Shown: in pieces, positions 26,226-36,999 of the stretch | Numbering within the stretch: the first letter of the stretch is position 1 | Layout of the letters: the number at the start of each line of letters is the position of its first letter | Assembly: GCA_031213475.1 (NCBI GenBank) | Contig: JARUPZ010000030.1 | Coordinates: forward strand, 5,015,661 to 5,079,660 | Direction: 5' to 3' | Origin: Nereocystis luetkeana | Taxonomy: Eukaryota > Sar > Phaeophyceae > Laminariales > Laminariaceae | DNA: 64,000 nucleotides | Notes under the pieces: generated by a model | Databases searched by the model: none | What the model saw: the letters and a program-made list of their open reading frames with translations, nothing else | Told to the model about the DNA's origin: nothing | Translations under genes and position numbers: made by a program

Positions 26226-26529
26226 TCGCACATCTTCTTCTCTCTCTCCTTCCAACTCGTAACTCAGATCCGGGGTCACATAGCAGGCTCTTCTACCCCT
26301 TCCCGCTACGGTACGTGCCTTCATTTTTATCGCGAGAAGATTTCAGCCTTTTCTTCCCTCGTCGACTCGCATCGAATTGTGCCTACCCACGCTGCAAGGC
26401 GCTCTCAACAATTGAATCCTTTTTATTTTTATTTTTGCAAATAAAGTCAAATGTCCGACCCACCTGGGGCTCGAACCTAGGACTCAAACACAAGTAGAAT
26501 TCGAGGTTAACCACTTGAACCACCGGGGC
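26226..26529 (-). repeat. tRNA-derived SINE-like element
   Basis: On the minus strand a tRNA-like head runs from 26529 to 26455. Box A-like TGGTTCAAGTGG is at 26522-26511 and box B GGTTCGAGCCC at 26477-26467 (consensus GGTTCGANNCC). The stems do not pair as a functional tRNA. An A-rich stretch follows, then a body whose core AGAAGAGCCTGCTATGTGAC recurs near 52.55 kb and, diverged, near 2.15 kb. Head and body may be one composite SINE or two adjacent elements. Confidence 0.55.
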
Positions 26530-26784
26530 GATACGTACTACTAAGGCTCCCGCGCGTGAAATGACATATTCAGCGATGTCGCGAGTTTTTTGTGCTGCTG
26601 ACTCGCAACTTCGGGTTCACGAAAACACCTCGTGAGTCGTCGTTTCTGACAGCGTACGACTACTGTCTGGCGCATCCGACACCCTCACACACCCCATCAG
26701 GAACTTTCCCCAATTTCACGGACTGTGGCTGCTTGCGAGGAGCTTCGGCTGTCCGCAAGTGAAGGGCAAACGTTCCACACCTCG

Positions 26785-27000
26785 CACAGATCATCTACCA
26801 GGTACAGATCATCGATCCCCACTCGATGATCTAGATATTCCAAGATAGATCTCTTCTACACGATTTTGTATCACTCGGTTCGTGTTGTCGAGTGGGACCC
26901 GCATAATCTGCATGTAGTGCATGCTTCCCGGGGTGGACATATACTATGCAGACCCTGCGCTACCCCTCACGACAACGGATGAGGAACCACTGTAGATGAT
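26785..27000 (-). repeat. Dispersed repeat D, copy 3
   Basis: Shares TTCGTGTTGTCGAGTGGGA and a GATGATCTAGATATT block with copy 1, in the same orientation. A TACCAGGTA palindrome sits at 26796-26804 near its edge. Confidence 0.55.
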
Positions 27001-27463
27001 CTAGATTATGCTGTCGGAATATTATATGAAACATTCGGCTGGGGGTTGATTTTGTCTCGTTTTGTGTACCCCAAAATATCGACTAAATTCGACCTCTACT
27101 GAGAAAGCGGGGATGGCCAATCTGAAGAGAATCAGAAGCTGCTGTCGACTAGGCACTTGGCTGATGCATCCGCTCTCTGCTAAGGCGCGCACCGGCCGAA
27201 GATATAAAGGCAGCACGCCTTAATAATGGCGACTGTATTTTCTCGTCCGGTGAAACATCTTGGGATTAGAGTCGCCTGGAAACCCGGGTATGACGGGTGG
27301 ATAAGATCCTCCTTGGCCTTGGAGTGGCGTAGCAATGGCTACGACTGTGTGAATCCATAGTTCCAACCAGCCATTATGTAGACACCCCACCCATAAGATG
27401 TCCCCGGAATCTTAAGGTTAGTTGTTGAAGAAGCAACAGTCGCTTCCGAGGTTCTGAACGTCG

Positions 27464-27690
27464 GACAGATCGTGATCTCGATAATCTAGTCCCTCGCGTG
27501 CCGTTATGAGACGCTGTGCAGTAGTATCTATCTGTATAGCGCAGATCCACCCCTGGAAACATGGCCCTAAATCCTGCAGGTTAATGCGGCACCCACTCGG
27601 CCACAGGAGCTAGATCATACAGATCAGGAAGATCAGGAAGACATCTGCTCTGAAAGATCTGGAGCCTCTGTCCCGGGGTGTGAGGACATT
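27464..27690 (+). repeat. Dispersed repeat D, copy 4
   Basis: Starts ACGTCGGACAGATCGTGATC and carries GCAGATCCACCCCTGGAAAC, CACCCACTCGGCCACAGGAG and CTAGATCATACAGATCAGG. It is the clearest copy of the family. The element codes for nothing recognisable. Confidence 0.65.
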
Positions 27691-27762
27691 ATCACTTCGG
27701 TTGGCGTTTGTGACCAAGCACGAGGAGGAGGCGTTTAGTGCGTCCGGTTCCGTTCCGAAGCC

Positions 27763-27886
27763 TATTACGGGGGACCATAGTTAATAGGACCAAATATTGT
27801 TAGTAAAAATGGTTAAATATGTAGTACCTGGTAGTTTTTTTATCTATCCCATAGGTCCTATATACTAACTATGGTCCCCCGTAATA
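27763..27886 (+). mobile_element. MITE-1 copy 1
   Basis: Terminal inverted repeats TATTACGGGGGACCATAG / CTATGGTCCCCCGTAATA with TA at both outer edges. The interior is ACCAAATATTGTTAGTAAAA then GTTTTT. It carries a TACCTGGTA insertion at 27825-27833 that sister copies lack. Confidence 0.92.
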
Positions 27887-27889
27887 TAA

Positions 27890-29640
27890 CCTTGCAGTGT
27901 ATACAAGTCACTGATGGATGCCTGCCTCGTCGGCGCACGCATCTGTCCGGGGTCAAAGTATTCTCGTATTTTCCATTACCACGTGTATGTATCGCCAAAT
28001 GAAGCTGTTTGGTTGTTGCCGTGCTGAGTGGAACCGGGAGAAGGAGCCTATGCCCCTCGAAAGCGCCACGCTCTTCTTGCGAATGTTCGTGACGGTACAC
28101 CGATCAACATCCCATGTTCGTCGGACCATACCAATCACAGCACCAGGTCCTGGTAAACTGCTGAATTCTGCTTTTTTTTACTTTCCAATTGTTCGTGGCT
28201 CGTTCTGATCGTGAATCTGCTTGCAGCCCGTGGTCGCAACTCAGGCTTTTTGTTCCGGATGGAACGCACATACATGAAACACACGCACCGGTACAAGGAA
28301 GAGGTATCATATGGTATGCTAAGCCTGGTGCACACACACGTATGCCCTTCAAGGTGTATCTACTAAGCTGTTGCCGTGATGCCTCTCATTCATGTTTCCT
28401 CTAGAAGAGTCCTGTTGTTGTAGTACCGTTATTCAGCGGATGAAAGACCCGAACAGGAGGGGGGCTCATCTCTTGACTAATTCCCCTTTTAATATATACT
28501 TCGAGGTGTGCCAACAAACGCCAGCTAAAAATGCCACGTCATCCCTCTCAAGCATTTGCAAATGCTGGAACCTGGGCCTTTGCAGGCTTCTCAGAGCAAT
28601 ACCACTACACTCAACCTGCCCTGACGAACCGCAGACGCAGAAATTTGGAAGATTCGTAGAAACATCGGTTTCCACGAACTAGAATGTAGCTTAATTAAAG
28701 ATGCGGCTCCTCAAAACCCGCTCACACACCTTTACCACCCTGCTATAGGCTACGAGTCCCCAGGAAAGGACCGCAAAGATGGGCGAAACGCGAAACCCAC
28801 AGCCTTTTTAAGGGCGGGCTCGTCAGACGCAAAAGCTACCAGTCCCAGTAACGGGTGAGAAGGGCGGCAAAGATGTACCTCTCAAATCACTAAACAAGAT
28901 ATCGCGACGTGCCCAACAAGGGGGGAGGGGGGGGGGGGGGGGGGGGGAGCGTTCAAAGCGACAGAAACACAAAAAAATGCACTGTGTCGCGGGACGGGCA
29001 GCGACAATACCCAGACCACCGCCGGCCCTGACCGAGGGGGGTGTCAGCCAAACGGAGAAGGGAAGAACATAAAAATCCCACAGTCCTATGCCACAATACG
29101 AGCACCCAGATTGCCCAGACCCCAGACCGCCCCCGGCTCTGAGCGGGCGGGAGGGCGGCAGGATGCAAAAAATTGGGCGTTCGCGTGTGACTACATAGCG
29201 GGTACGGGCGAAAACGCGTCGTAGGTTGAACACGACGCATCACAGTCGAAAACCTGACTAGAAATCCAGCAGGAGCGGCCGCAAAAACTGTCTACACGCT
29301 GGAAGAACGGTACGTACGTGTAGAAGTATGCGCACGCGCCGGGGTGGGCATCGTTCGCACCCCTGCGGTAACATATTTCCAAATCCTGGAACCTCGGCCT
29401 TTGCAGGGTTTCCAGGGCGACGCCATCACACCGCATCCCGGAACACTCGGAAACCAAGAAATACACAAATTAATACGTACCCATCATACATAAAAATTCA
29501 AACCGGAAAAAACTGGAAGTTCGCAATAATAGCAGGAATTCAACAAACGAAAAGAAACGGTTGGAGTGCACATCAGAGACGTTGGGGCTCCAGGTAATCC
29601 CAGGGTCAGCTACAGAGGGCTAGGGGGCCGACAGTATCGG
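27890..29640. other. Intergenic, low-information stretch with poly-G tract
   Basis: No credible gene. A G homopolymer lies at about 28,921-28,947. Two GC-rich segments (about 29,010-29,045 and 29,120-29,160) and two related stretches reading GGAACCT.GGCCTTTGCAGG (28,566 and 29,385) suggest old local duplication. Confidence 0.5.
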
Positions 29641-29649
29641 ACAAATATA

Positions 29650-30060
29650 GACAAAACAAAATGAAAAGAAAACAAGAAAGCCAAGAAAACGAAAAGATCA
29701 ACCCAGAAACGAAAATCAAACAGCCAATAATGCCAAAGGCAAAAAAAAAAAAAAACACGACGTCAATCCAAAGGAAAGAAGGCAAAGCAGACCTAAAAAT
29801 AAGAAATAAAAATATAAAAATAGGAATGCAAGCAAAACAAGAAAATAGGAGAAAACGAGAGAAACGACAACGAGCCTATAACAAAAAAAACAAGACAAAC
29901 AAGACAAACAAAGAAAACAAGAAAAACAGGATAATAAGCGAGAAAACGAGAAAAACAAGAACAAGAAAAACAAGAAAACTATGGATACGAAAAACAACAA
30001 AAACAAGAAAAAAAAGAAAACATACAAGGAAAGCAAAAGCAAAAGAAAACGAGGGGCGAC
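29650..30060 (+). repeat. A-rich, T-poor low-complexity block
   Basis: About 400 bp made mostly of AAAACAAG, AAACGAG and AAAGCAAAAG words, with very little T on the plus strand. It opens a 163-residue Lys-rich frame, which I regard as a by-product of base composition. Confidence 0.75.
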
Positions 30061-30249
30061 ACAGCGTACAGGATACCGAGGCTACCGTAACTTGCAATAG
30101 ATTCGCACAACAGCAGTGTAGCGATCGTTTTTCAGCGACTCATTTTTCTTGAGGGGAGGTTGCCAATGCCAAACAGGGTGAATCACTGATGTGATTTCGG
30201 AAAGTTCTGATCGAGAGCCTTACGAACATACCAGCACCTGTTAATATGC

Positions 30250-30391
30250 ACTGCTCTGTGGCGTAGCTTCGTGACCACAGAACTTGTATATCTTCTAGGA
30301 TTGAAGAATCGGCACGGACACTGGTTGTGCTGGATGTCGACGGGTAGAAAGAACGGTTTAATGTGAAGAACACACAGAACACACACACTGC
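30250..30391 (+). mobile_element. RTE-like LINE family 1, 3'-end fragment (copy E)
   Basis: Only the last 140 bp of the LINE: CTCTGTGGCGTAGCTTCGTG through GAATCGGCACGGACACTGG to GAAGAACACACAGAACACAC. It ends in the same CA-rich tail as the other copies. Confidence 0.85.
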
Positions 30392-30986
30392 AACTGTTCA
30401 ACGTTGGCACCCCCTCCGTTGTCGAGAAACGAGCACACCTACCTCTGTACCTCTGTGCGACACCAACAACGCGCTTTACGGTAACCCCCTTCCCCCCCCC
30501 ACCTACTGCGGTAGGCTCTACCACGGCGTGCAACGTTTTTGACGTCTGCCGCAGGTCCATGCCGACCATCAGCCGACATAGCCCTTCCTCGCCTGCATGG
30601 AGGGTATGAACCCACTGCCGGATGAAAAAACGTACCAGGGTAGTCAACATCGAGATACGCATTCTTCCTCAGGATATGCGTGTGTACTACCTCTCGTGTA
30701 ACCAAAGAAACCCATCGCGCTCTTCTTGGCCCTTTACCTGCACATATATACCAGGTATACTATTAAGATGTATTCCAAACAAAAAATCGAAGCTCGTGTG
30801 CATCCATACCTGGTAGATATTGGGCGCTTTCTCTTTGACGAAGCCCTACTATCGAAGTATACAACAAACTGTGTGTATACTGGTACAACTTCTGATATAC
30901 AGCAGTGTACTGGTACAGCACAACACTGATAAAAGTCTCACCCCATCACTCAAAAATTAACATCCCACCCCACCCCACCCACGTGC

Positions 30987-33404
30987 ACGATCAACGATTG
31001 ATATGTTGTTCGTCGTGCGCCGGCTGCAAGAGCTCGGACGACAGAGGAAAATCCCCTTATACGTGTGCTTCATCGATCTGCAGAAAGCGTACGACTCTGT
31101 CGACCGAGAGCTGTTATGGAAGGTACTCACACGCTTTGGCGTACCAACCAAGATGCTGAGAATTATCCGTAATTTCCACGATGGCATGCGGGCTCGCGTG
31201 CGTACTGATGACGGCGAGCTCTCGGAATGGTTTGGTGTCACGCAGGGGCTGCGGCAAGGCTGTGTACTATCACCGTTACTGTTCAACGTGTTCTTCGCTG
31301 CTGCGTTACACGTCGTACTAGTACGCTTCAGCCAAGACAAAGCCATTGTAAGGGATTTGGTCCAACTCTGGGAAGCTGGAGTAGTTCGAACAGGGAAGGA
31401 GGAGCCATTGGCGTGCGTGCGAAGGTCTGTATGGGGCATGTTGTACGCCGACGATGCAGGAATTGTCTCGAAGTCGGCTGAAGGGCTCGCAAAAATGATG
31501 ACAGTCATCGTGACTGTCTTCGAAGCAGCAGGCCTCACGGTGTCGGAAAAGAAGACTGAGACAATGGTCCTACAAACACCAGACCGGACAACCCTCGCAC
31601 CACCGCTCGTCATCGAAGCGGCAGGTCAGAGGTATAAGCAGACGACCCAGTTCTTATACCTAGGCGGCGTTATCCACGAAAACGCTGACCTCTCGCTCGA
31701 AATCGACCGACGGATCCGCCTCATGCGAGCATGCCTCAAACGGTTCGGCCCGGAGTTGTATGATAGGACGACCGCCCCCCTTAGCCTTAAAGTCCGAATG
31801 CTGAAGGCCGAGGTGATTGAGACCCTGCTGTACGGGTGCGTGACGTGGACCCTCAGAGCGGAACACTTTGCCAAGCTTCGAACGGCTCACCACCAAGTCC
31901 TGTTGCGAGTCATTGGCTTCCAGCGCCGACTTCATACTGACCATGCCACCCTCTCGTACGCGAAGGCCCTCAAGATGACACGTTGCGAGAGCATCGAAAC
32001 GACCATTCGTAAACGGCGGCTCTTCTTTGCGGGGGGCGTGGCACGGCAAAGCAAGGAGCGATTACCCAATCGGGTAATGCTCGGGATGATAGCCGGTGGG
32101 GAGAACCCGAGACCAGGCGGACAGTGTAAGACTTGGCATAGATGCATAGTCGAAGACCTTAGGGAGTTCCGAGCCACCGAAGGGTCAACGGAAGTTGCCC
32201 CCTTGGTGTTTGGAGTTGAGACCGCGTTGTGGCCCACTGCAGCCAAAAAGGTGGGGAAGTGGTACCGGGGGATCCTTGAAGCAGCCGAACGGTTCATGGT
32301 GAGGTGGCACGAGGCTGAGGCTGAGATGAGTAGACAGCGCCGCGCATCCGCCGTGGATGGTGCCCAAGGGAACGGGGGGGGAGGGGGCAACAGGAGAAGT
32401 GGCATAAAGCCCGACCGAGGGAATGCGGAGAGGGGGGGGAACAGGAGGGGTAGAAGGGAAACGGCGGTAGACGAAAGTAGGAAGGAGATGGCAGACAGGG
32501 TAGCAAGGCACCAAGTCGACTAGGAAGTAGAATATGACCATACTACTAGTGCTACCAACTGGTGCAGCTGGTTCGAACGTGGTCTTCCCTTGTCTTCTCT
32601 TTTAGTTTTGTTTTTTTTCTTTCTTGCGCTGACTCTCCGTGATTTTCATTTCATTTTTTCTCTTCCTCTTCCTTTTCTGATTGATAAGCCGTACTCAAGG
32701 AGCCGTGTGGCGTGGTTGGAAGACGAACCTGCTCTGCTCGGCTCGTATTGTCTGACGCCAAGGGGCTGGGCATAGTTGACGAACGCAGGGCGGAGACGGC
32801 AGTCTGGGTAGCAAGGTACCAGGCGGATTAGCAGGGAGAACCTGGCTATACTACTCGTACCACAAGCTGCTGCCGCCACCTGGAAGGTGCTTTGGGCTTT
32901 GGTCTGCCTGTTATTTCCCCTTTGTTATTTTTCCTTGTTACTTTCTCCTTGGTTCTTTGTCTTACTCTGTTCACAAGCAGTGGTGTTTTTTGTTTTTTTG
33001 TTATTTCTTCTTTTTTCCAGCTCGTTCTTTTTCAAGTGTTGGCCACCTCGCCTGCGGGGGGGGGGGCACGACAGATTGTTTCTCTTAGATTTTGCTTTCA
33101 TTTTTCTTCTTTTTATTTTTCGATTTGTCTACCTTGTTTTTGTTTTCTCTTTGATTGTTTCTTTTCGTTTCACTATTTCATAGATTGCGTATGTCGTGCC
33201 TGTCGTATCTACTAATAGTATGATGACATGGCTTGCATTGCCCACTGCAGTTCACACTGCACACGTGGCAACGTAGTATCTCTGTGGCGTAGCTTTGTGA
33301 CCACAGAACTTGTATCTCTTCTAGGATTGAAGAATCGGCACGGACACTGGTTGTGCTGGATGTCGACGGGTAGAAAGAACGGTTTAATGTGAAGAACACA
33401 CACA
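30987..33404 (+). mobile_element. RTE-like LINE family 1, 5'-truncated (copy A)
   Basis: Starts abruptly inside the reverse transcriptase at CACGATCAACGATTG (equivalent to 47597 in copy C) and ends in GAAGAACACACACAC. An uninterrupted 506-codon frame at 31003-32523 holds [33 protein letters not shown] and the catalytic YADD. The 3' UTR (32524-33404) includes a run of G at 33057-33066. A 6 bp insertion (CTAATA) near 33207-33218 is absent from copies B, C and D. The element is otherwise close to copy C, so both are young. Confidence 0.93.
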
Positions 33405-33516
33405 CACGTTAATTCGCCCAGACTACGATACGAACTCATTATTTCACTCTCCGTGGACGATGACCGCCGAAGACAAAAAAGACAAAAAAAGTGATTTATA
33501 CCACTCCAGGGGCAAA

Positions 33517-34074
33517 CTAAACCCAGGGACCGTCGAGCAGCTCCTGGGCGGCAGCGCTGTGCTTCTCCCTCCAGGAGGAGAATGCCCGGAAGGCCTTGCC
33601 CCACGTTCCAATCCTCTCTTGTCCGACGGCGTCTGAGCCAGAACCCGAAGCGGAACCGGGGTCTGTCCTGCTCCTGCCGTTGCTGCCGCCGCCGCTGTCT
33701 CTGCTGCTACTGCTGCTGCTGCTGCTGCAGTTACCCCTGTCGCTGCCCCTGCTACTGCTGCTGCTGCTGCTGCAGTTACCCCTGTCGCTGCCCCTGCTGC
33801 TGCTGCTGCTGCTGCAGTTACCCCTGTCGCTGTCACTGCTGCTGCTGCTGCTGCTGCCGTCGCTGCCACCGATGCCCTCGCTGCCGGTGTTGCCCTTCCA
33901 GAAGCGGAAGCCACGGCGCTTGCTCTTGGCACGCGCAGCGTAGTTGTCGTGGGCCAGGCGCTCTCGCTCGGCTCGCGCAGCGTGGTTTTCTCGTGCAAGG
34001 CGGCTGCGTTCGGCACGCCGGGCGGCCTTGACCACCTCCGCTGGGAGGTGCACGTCAAACTCTAACCCCGCCAA
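33517..34074 (-). CDS. Possible Ser-rich repeat protein, 185 residues, function unknown
   Basis: Single frame starting MAGLEFDVHLPAEVVKAARR. A basic, Arg/Ala-rich segment follows (about residues 15-55, with ARENHAARAERERLAHDNYA forming an internal near-repeat), then GFRFWKGN. Next comes a low-complexity centre of three SDRGNC-plus-Ser-run units with 6, 7 and 8 serines, and a non-repetitive tail ending AAAQELLDGPWV. The Ser runs come from CTG/CAG-rich DNA. Frame integrity across the repeats and non-trivial ends argue for a gene; its isolation between transposons and the lack of a known domain argue for caution. It could be a transposon-associated or lineage-specific gene. Confidence 0.4.
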   Translation of the reverse strand: MAGLEFDVHLPAEVVKAARRAERSRLARENHAARAERERLAHDNYAARAKSKRRGFRFWKGNTGSEGIGGSDGSSSSSSSDSDRGNCSSSSSSRGSDRGNCSSSSSSSRGSDRGNCSSSSSSSSRDSGGGSNGRSRTDPGSASGSGSDAVGQERIGTWGKAFRAFSSWREKHSAAAQELLDGPWV

Positions 34075-34589
34075 GCCGCACTCACTGCTCGGTGCTGACC
34101 GTGAGGTGGCAACTGTCTCCCCGGCGGAATTTTCTGCGTGGCGGTACAGCGGAGAAGAGATGAAGGCGTTTTAGTTCGAGAAGCGCCAAAGAGCTGATTA
34201 GTTGTACATTTTGTGTAGCTTTCGCGGATACTGTTCTCATTGTGCTGCATGTAACGGGTGCGGGCTGTGAAGAAAGTTGACCCTACATACAGTACAGTAG
34301 TAGTGCATAATACAGTATTAATAGTGTTCTGTGAAGGGGTGAAGGGATAGACGGATAGACCACCACTGCTGGGCTATTGGGCAGTGTTTTGTGAAGGTGC
34401 AGACCACTGCGCGGGCTGCTGGCTATTATTGGCCAAAGCTCAAGCGACCACTTGACTCAGGGTGAAACTCTTCAAGTCGTGGGTCGGCCTTTTCTTATCC
34501 CATCCCCACTTTTATTGTAATACTGTGTAGGCTTTATATTAGGTCTACCCCTCCCCCCCCCCCTACATTGTATACCTGGTAATATGTAA

Positions 34590-35350
34590 TAGGTTGGGTT
34601 GGCGTCGGTTGGCGACGACGCTGTAAAACACGCCTCTCACGGCATGAGCTGGACAGTCAGAGTACCGATTTTATTTGTTAGTTACCACTGCTGGCGGTCG
34701 AGTTAGATAATTCTTGTGCGGGGAGAAGCTTTGCTCCGCACAAGGGGAATGATCGTACTTGGTAGTGTGTGTTTGGTAAGGCACCCACGAGGCAGTTACA
34801 TAGTAAACCCATTGCTATCATCTCTGGAAGTGGCCACACCAGAAATTAAATCAAATCATTGACGCTGTCATCCATATTGCAAAAAAATCCGCCTCAAAAG
34901 CGGTTCGTAGGGTCATTCTTATCGGAGAGCTTTTTTTCCAAATTTACGACATTTGGTTCGCGTGATTTTTCAATCTTCCATATTTTCCCTTTTTTTTTCC
35001 AAATATTGGAATGTTAACGAACTTGATATTTTTGGTTCTAGGGAATTTCACGAATAGTGACAGAGCGCCTCCGTACGTTGATACATGTTTCCAACTATTT
35101 TCAAACTTTGGAAATTATGGTAAAAACGCTCTCCGATCAGAATGAACCTTAGTAGGATTCAGCTCACCCTTCATGCGACTCGCCCTACACTTCACGGCGC
35201 TTCGCGCTTGGTGCAAGCAATGTCTGCCTGGTCGTTGAAAACCCGACGTTCTACGCCCCGGCATCGTAGGGATGCGAGGGTCTATGGTAATAGGACTACG
35301 GCCATACGTGATAGTGAGTACACCCCGCCCCCCCTCCGATCCCCCCCCCT
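34590..35350 (+). repeat. Tandem 0.5 kb repeat, unit 1 (interrupted by MITE-2)
   Basis: Begins GGTTGGGTTGGCGTCGGTTGG and ends in a C-rich tract, where unit 2 begins with the same words. It includes GAGGCAGTTACATAGTA, GCTTCGCGCTTGGTGCAAGC and GTCTGCCTGGTCG. Without the 244 bp MITE-2 it is about 0.52 kb long. A C-rich tract just upstream (34,550-34,562) may be the end of a further, lost unit. Confidence 0.85.
34908..35151 (+). mobile_element. MITE-2 copy 1, nested in the tandem repeat
   Basis: 244 bp with inverted ends (GGGTCATTCTTATCGGAGAG against AGGTTCATTCTGATCGGAGA read from the right) between TA dinucleotides. Unit 2 of the tandem repeat (near 35,665-35,680) gives the uninterrupted site, so this is a later insertion at TA. 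A 245 bp copy in the opposite orientation lies at 56,370. Confidence 0.88.
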
Positions 35351-35356
35351 ACCATT

Positions 35357-35890
35357 TATAGGTTGGGTTGGCGTCGGTTGGCAACGACACTATAAAACAT
35401 GCCGCTCACTACGTGAGCTAGACAACCGGGGTACCGTTTTTTTGTTTTTTTGGCGGTCGTCCACAGCTGGTTGTCGAGTTAAATTTTTTGTGCGACGTAA
35501 AAAACCTTTACTCCGCACAAGGTAATTGATGGTATCACGTAGTGTTTATGGTAGGGCACCCAAGAGGCAGTTACATAGTACTGCCATTGCTGTCTCTGGA
35601 AGTGGCTACACCGGAAACTAGAGCTCATTAAAGCTATAATCCATATGCAAGTCCGCCTCACAAGTAAGTGGTTCTTAATAGGATGCAGCTCACCCTCCTT
35701 GCGACTCGCCCAACGCCTGACGGTGCTTCGCGCTTGGTGCAAGCAACGTCTGCCTGGTCGGTGAAAACCCGACATGCCCCGTCCCGGCATTGTAGGGATG
35801 CGAAGGTCTATGGTCATACGACTACGGTCATGCATGAGAACGAGTGCATATTTCCTATCGAGTACACCCCCCCCCCCCCCGCCCTCCGAT
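35357..35890 (+). repeat. Tandem 0.5 kb repeat, unit 2
   Basis: Same order of blocks as unit 1 without the MITE, ending GAGTACACC then a C run (35,866-35,880) and GCCCTCCGATCC. Partial inverted copies lie in a REV3 intron (about 6.5-6.75 kb) and at the right window edge (63.93 kb onward). Confidence 0.85.
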
Positions 35891-36035
35891 CCTCGCTATT
35901 ATTTGTGTAGGTAATAGGAAGGCTCCTGGTTGATGTTCGGTGTGATTCGTCGCTACTTGCACAGAACCGAACAGCACCGAACCGCGCAGCAAGATTATAT
36001 TGGCACACCATAAAATGACGCCGACCGTATGCGTT

Positions 36036-36950
36036 ACAGAAGCCCTAAAAATGCCCCCGGAGGAACTTTAGTTAACGACGCCCCCCCCGGGGGCAGTTTA
36101 ACTTATTGTGCCCCCGAAATCGGGGGCAAATTGAGCAAATTAAACTGAAACTGCCCCCTGAAGAGTATAAGCTGATACCATGCGTGATGGCTGCGACCGC
36201 AGGATATCAGATCTGCGTGATGGTTGTCTACGACATCTACTGCCGCGGTGTGTCCAGAAGTTCCGCCGGTCATCGTTTTTCGCCCGATATACGGATGGTT
36301 TCGTGTGATCAAAACTCGTGATCTCTCCCGGCATTGTTTAGGGGCACATTGAGCTATAAATACCCACGAAAATAGAAGAGGTGAAGCACGTCACCAAGGC
36401 GCTGTCTAGCACCCTACGGTGGCCTTCATCGCTCGTGGTTCATGTTGTCTATTTCCGGGGGAACTTTTAGCTTAACCCTTTTAGAACCGCAGTCTCGTTT
36501 TGAGGACAAACTACTTGTCTATTTCCGGGGGCACTTTTTTAGCTTAACTCTTTTAGAACCACAGTCCCATTTTGGGGACAAACCACTCAAATTTTAAGTA
36601 GTTTGTCCTCAAAACGGGACTGCGGTTCTAAAGGGGTTAATGTACCCCCAAACAAATGCCTGGGTAGATCATGAGTACGGAGAACACGAACCCGTCTGTA
36701 CATCGAGCGAGAAGCGATGACCTGCGGAACTGCTTCACGCACCGCGGCAGCAGATGCCGTAGACAAATCCCAGACACCTTTATTAATAGTATCCTACGGT
36801 CGTGTTGGTCACTCGTGGTGGTGTGCTTCATGTTGTCTACTTCCGGGGGTAATTTTAGTTTAATTTCCGTCCAATTACGGGGGTACAGCAAGTTAAAGTA
36901 CCCCCGGGGGGCGTGGTTAACTAAAGTTCCCCGGGAGGCACGATAAGTTG
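36036..36950. mobile_element. 0.9 kb element with long inverted-repeat arms
   Basis: The left arm (about 36,036-36,350) and the reverse complement of the right arm (about 36,640-36,950) share GGAACTTTAGTTAAC.ACGCC, CTGCCGCGGTG, a GGTCATCG block and ATCTACCCAGG-like ends, at roughly 70-75% identity by eye. The core contains a MITE-3 copy and a direct duplication of TTGTCTATTTCCGGGGG. No transposase frame remains, so it is a non-autonomous foldback-type element. Confidence 0.65.
36544..36640. mobile_element. MITE-3 copy 1 (TTAA-ended palindrome)
   Basis: A 97 bp near-perfect palindrome whose arms contain TTTTAGAACCACAGTCCCAT and its complement GGGACTGCGGTTCTAAAGG, bounded by TTAA. A half copy stands just upstream at 36,472-36,514. 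Confidence 0.85.
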
Positions 36951-36999
36951 CACGGGGCTTCCATCAGGATGAAACAGCGGGTAACCGTTTTTTTTGTAC

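Noticed and set aside
29661-30152. 163-residue Lys-rich frame
   Set aside because: Produced by the A-rich, T-poor composition of the DNA; no structured segment or homology is recognisable.
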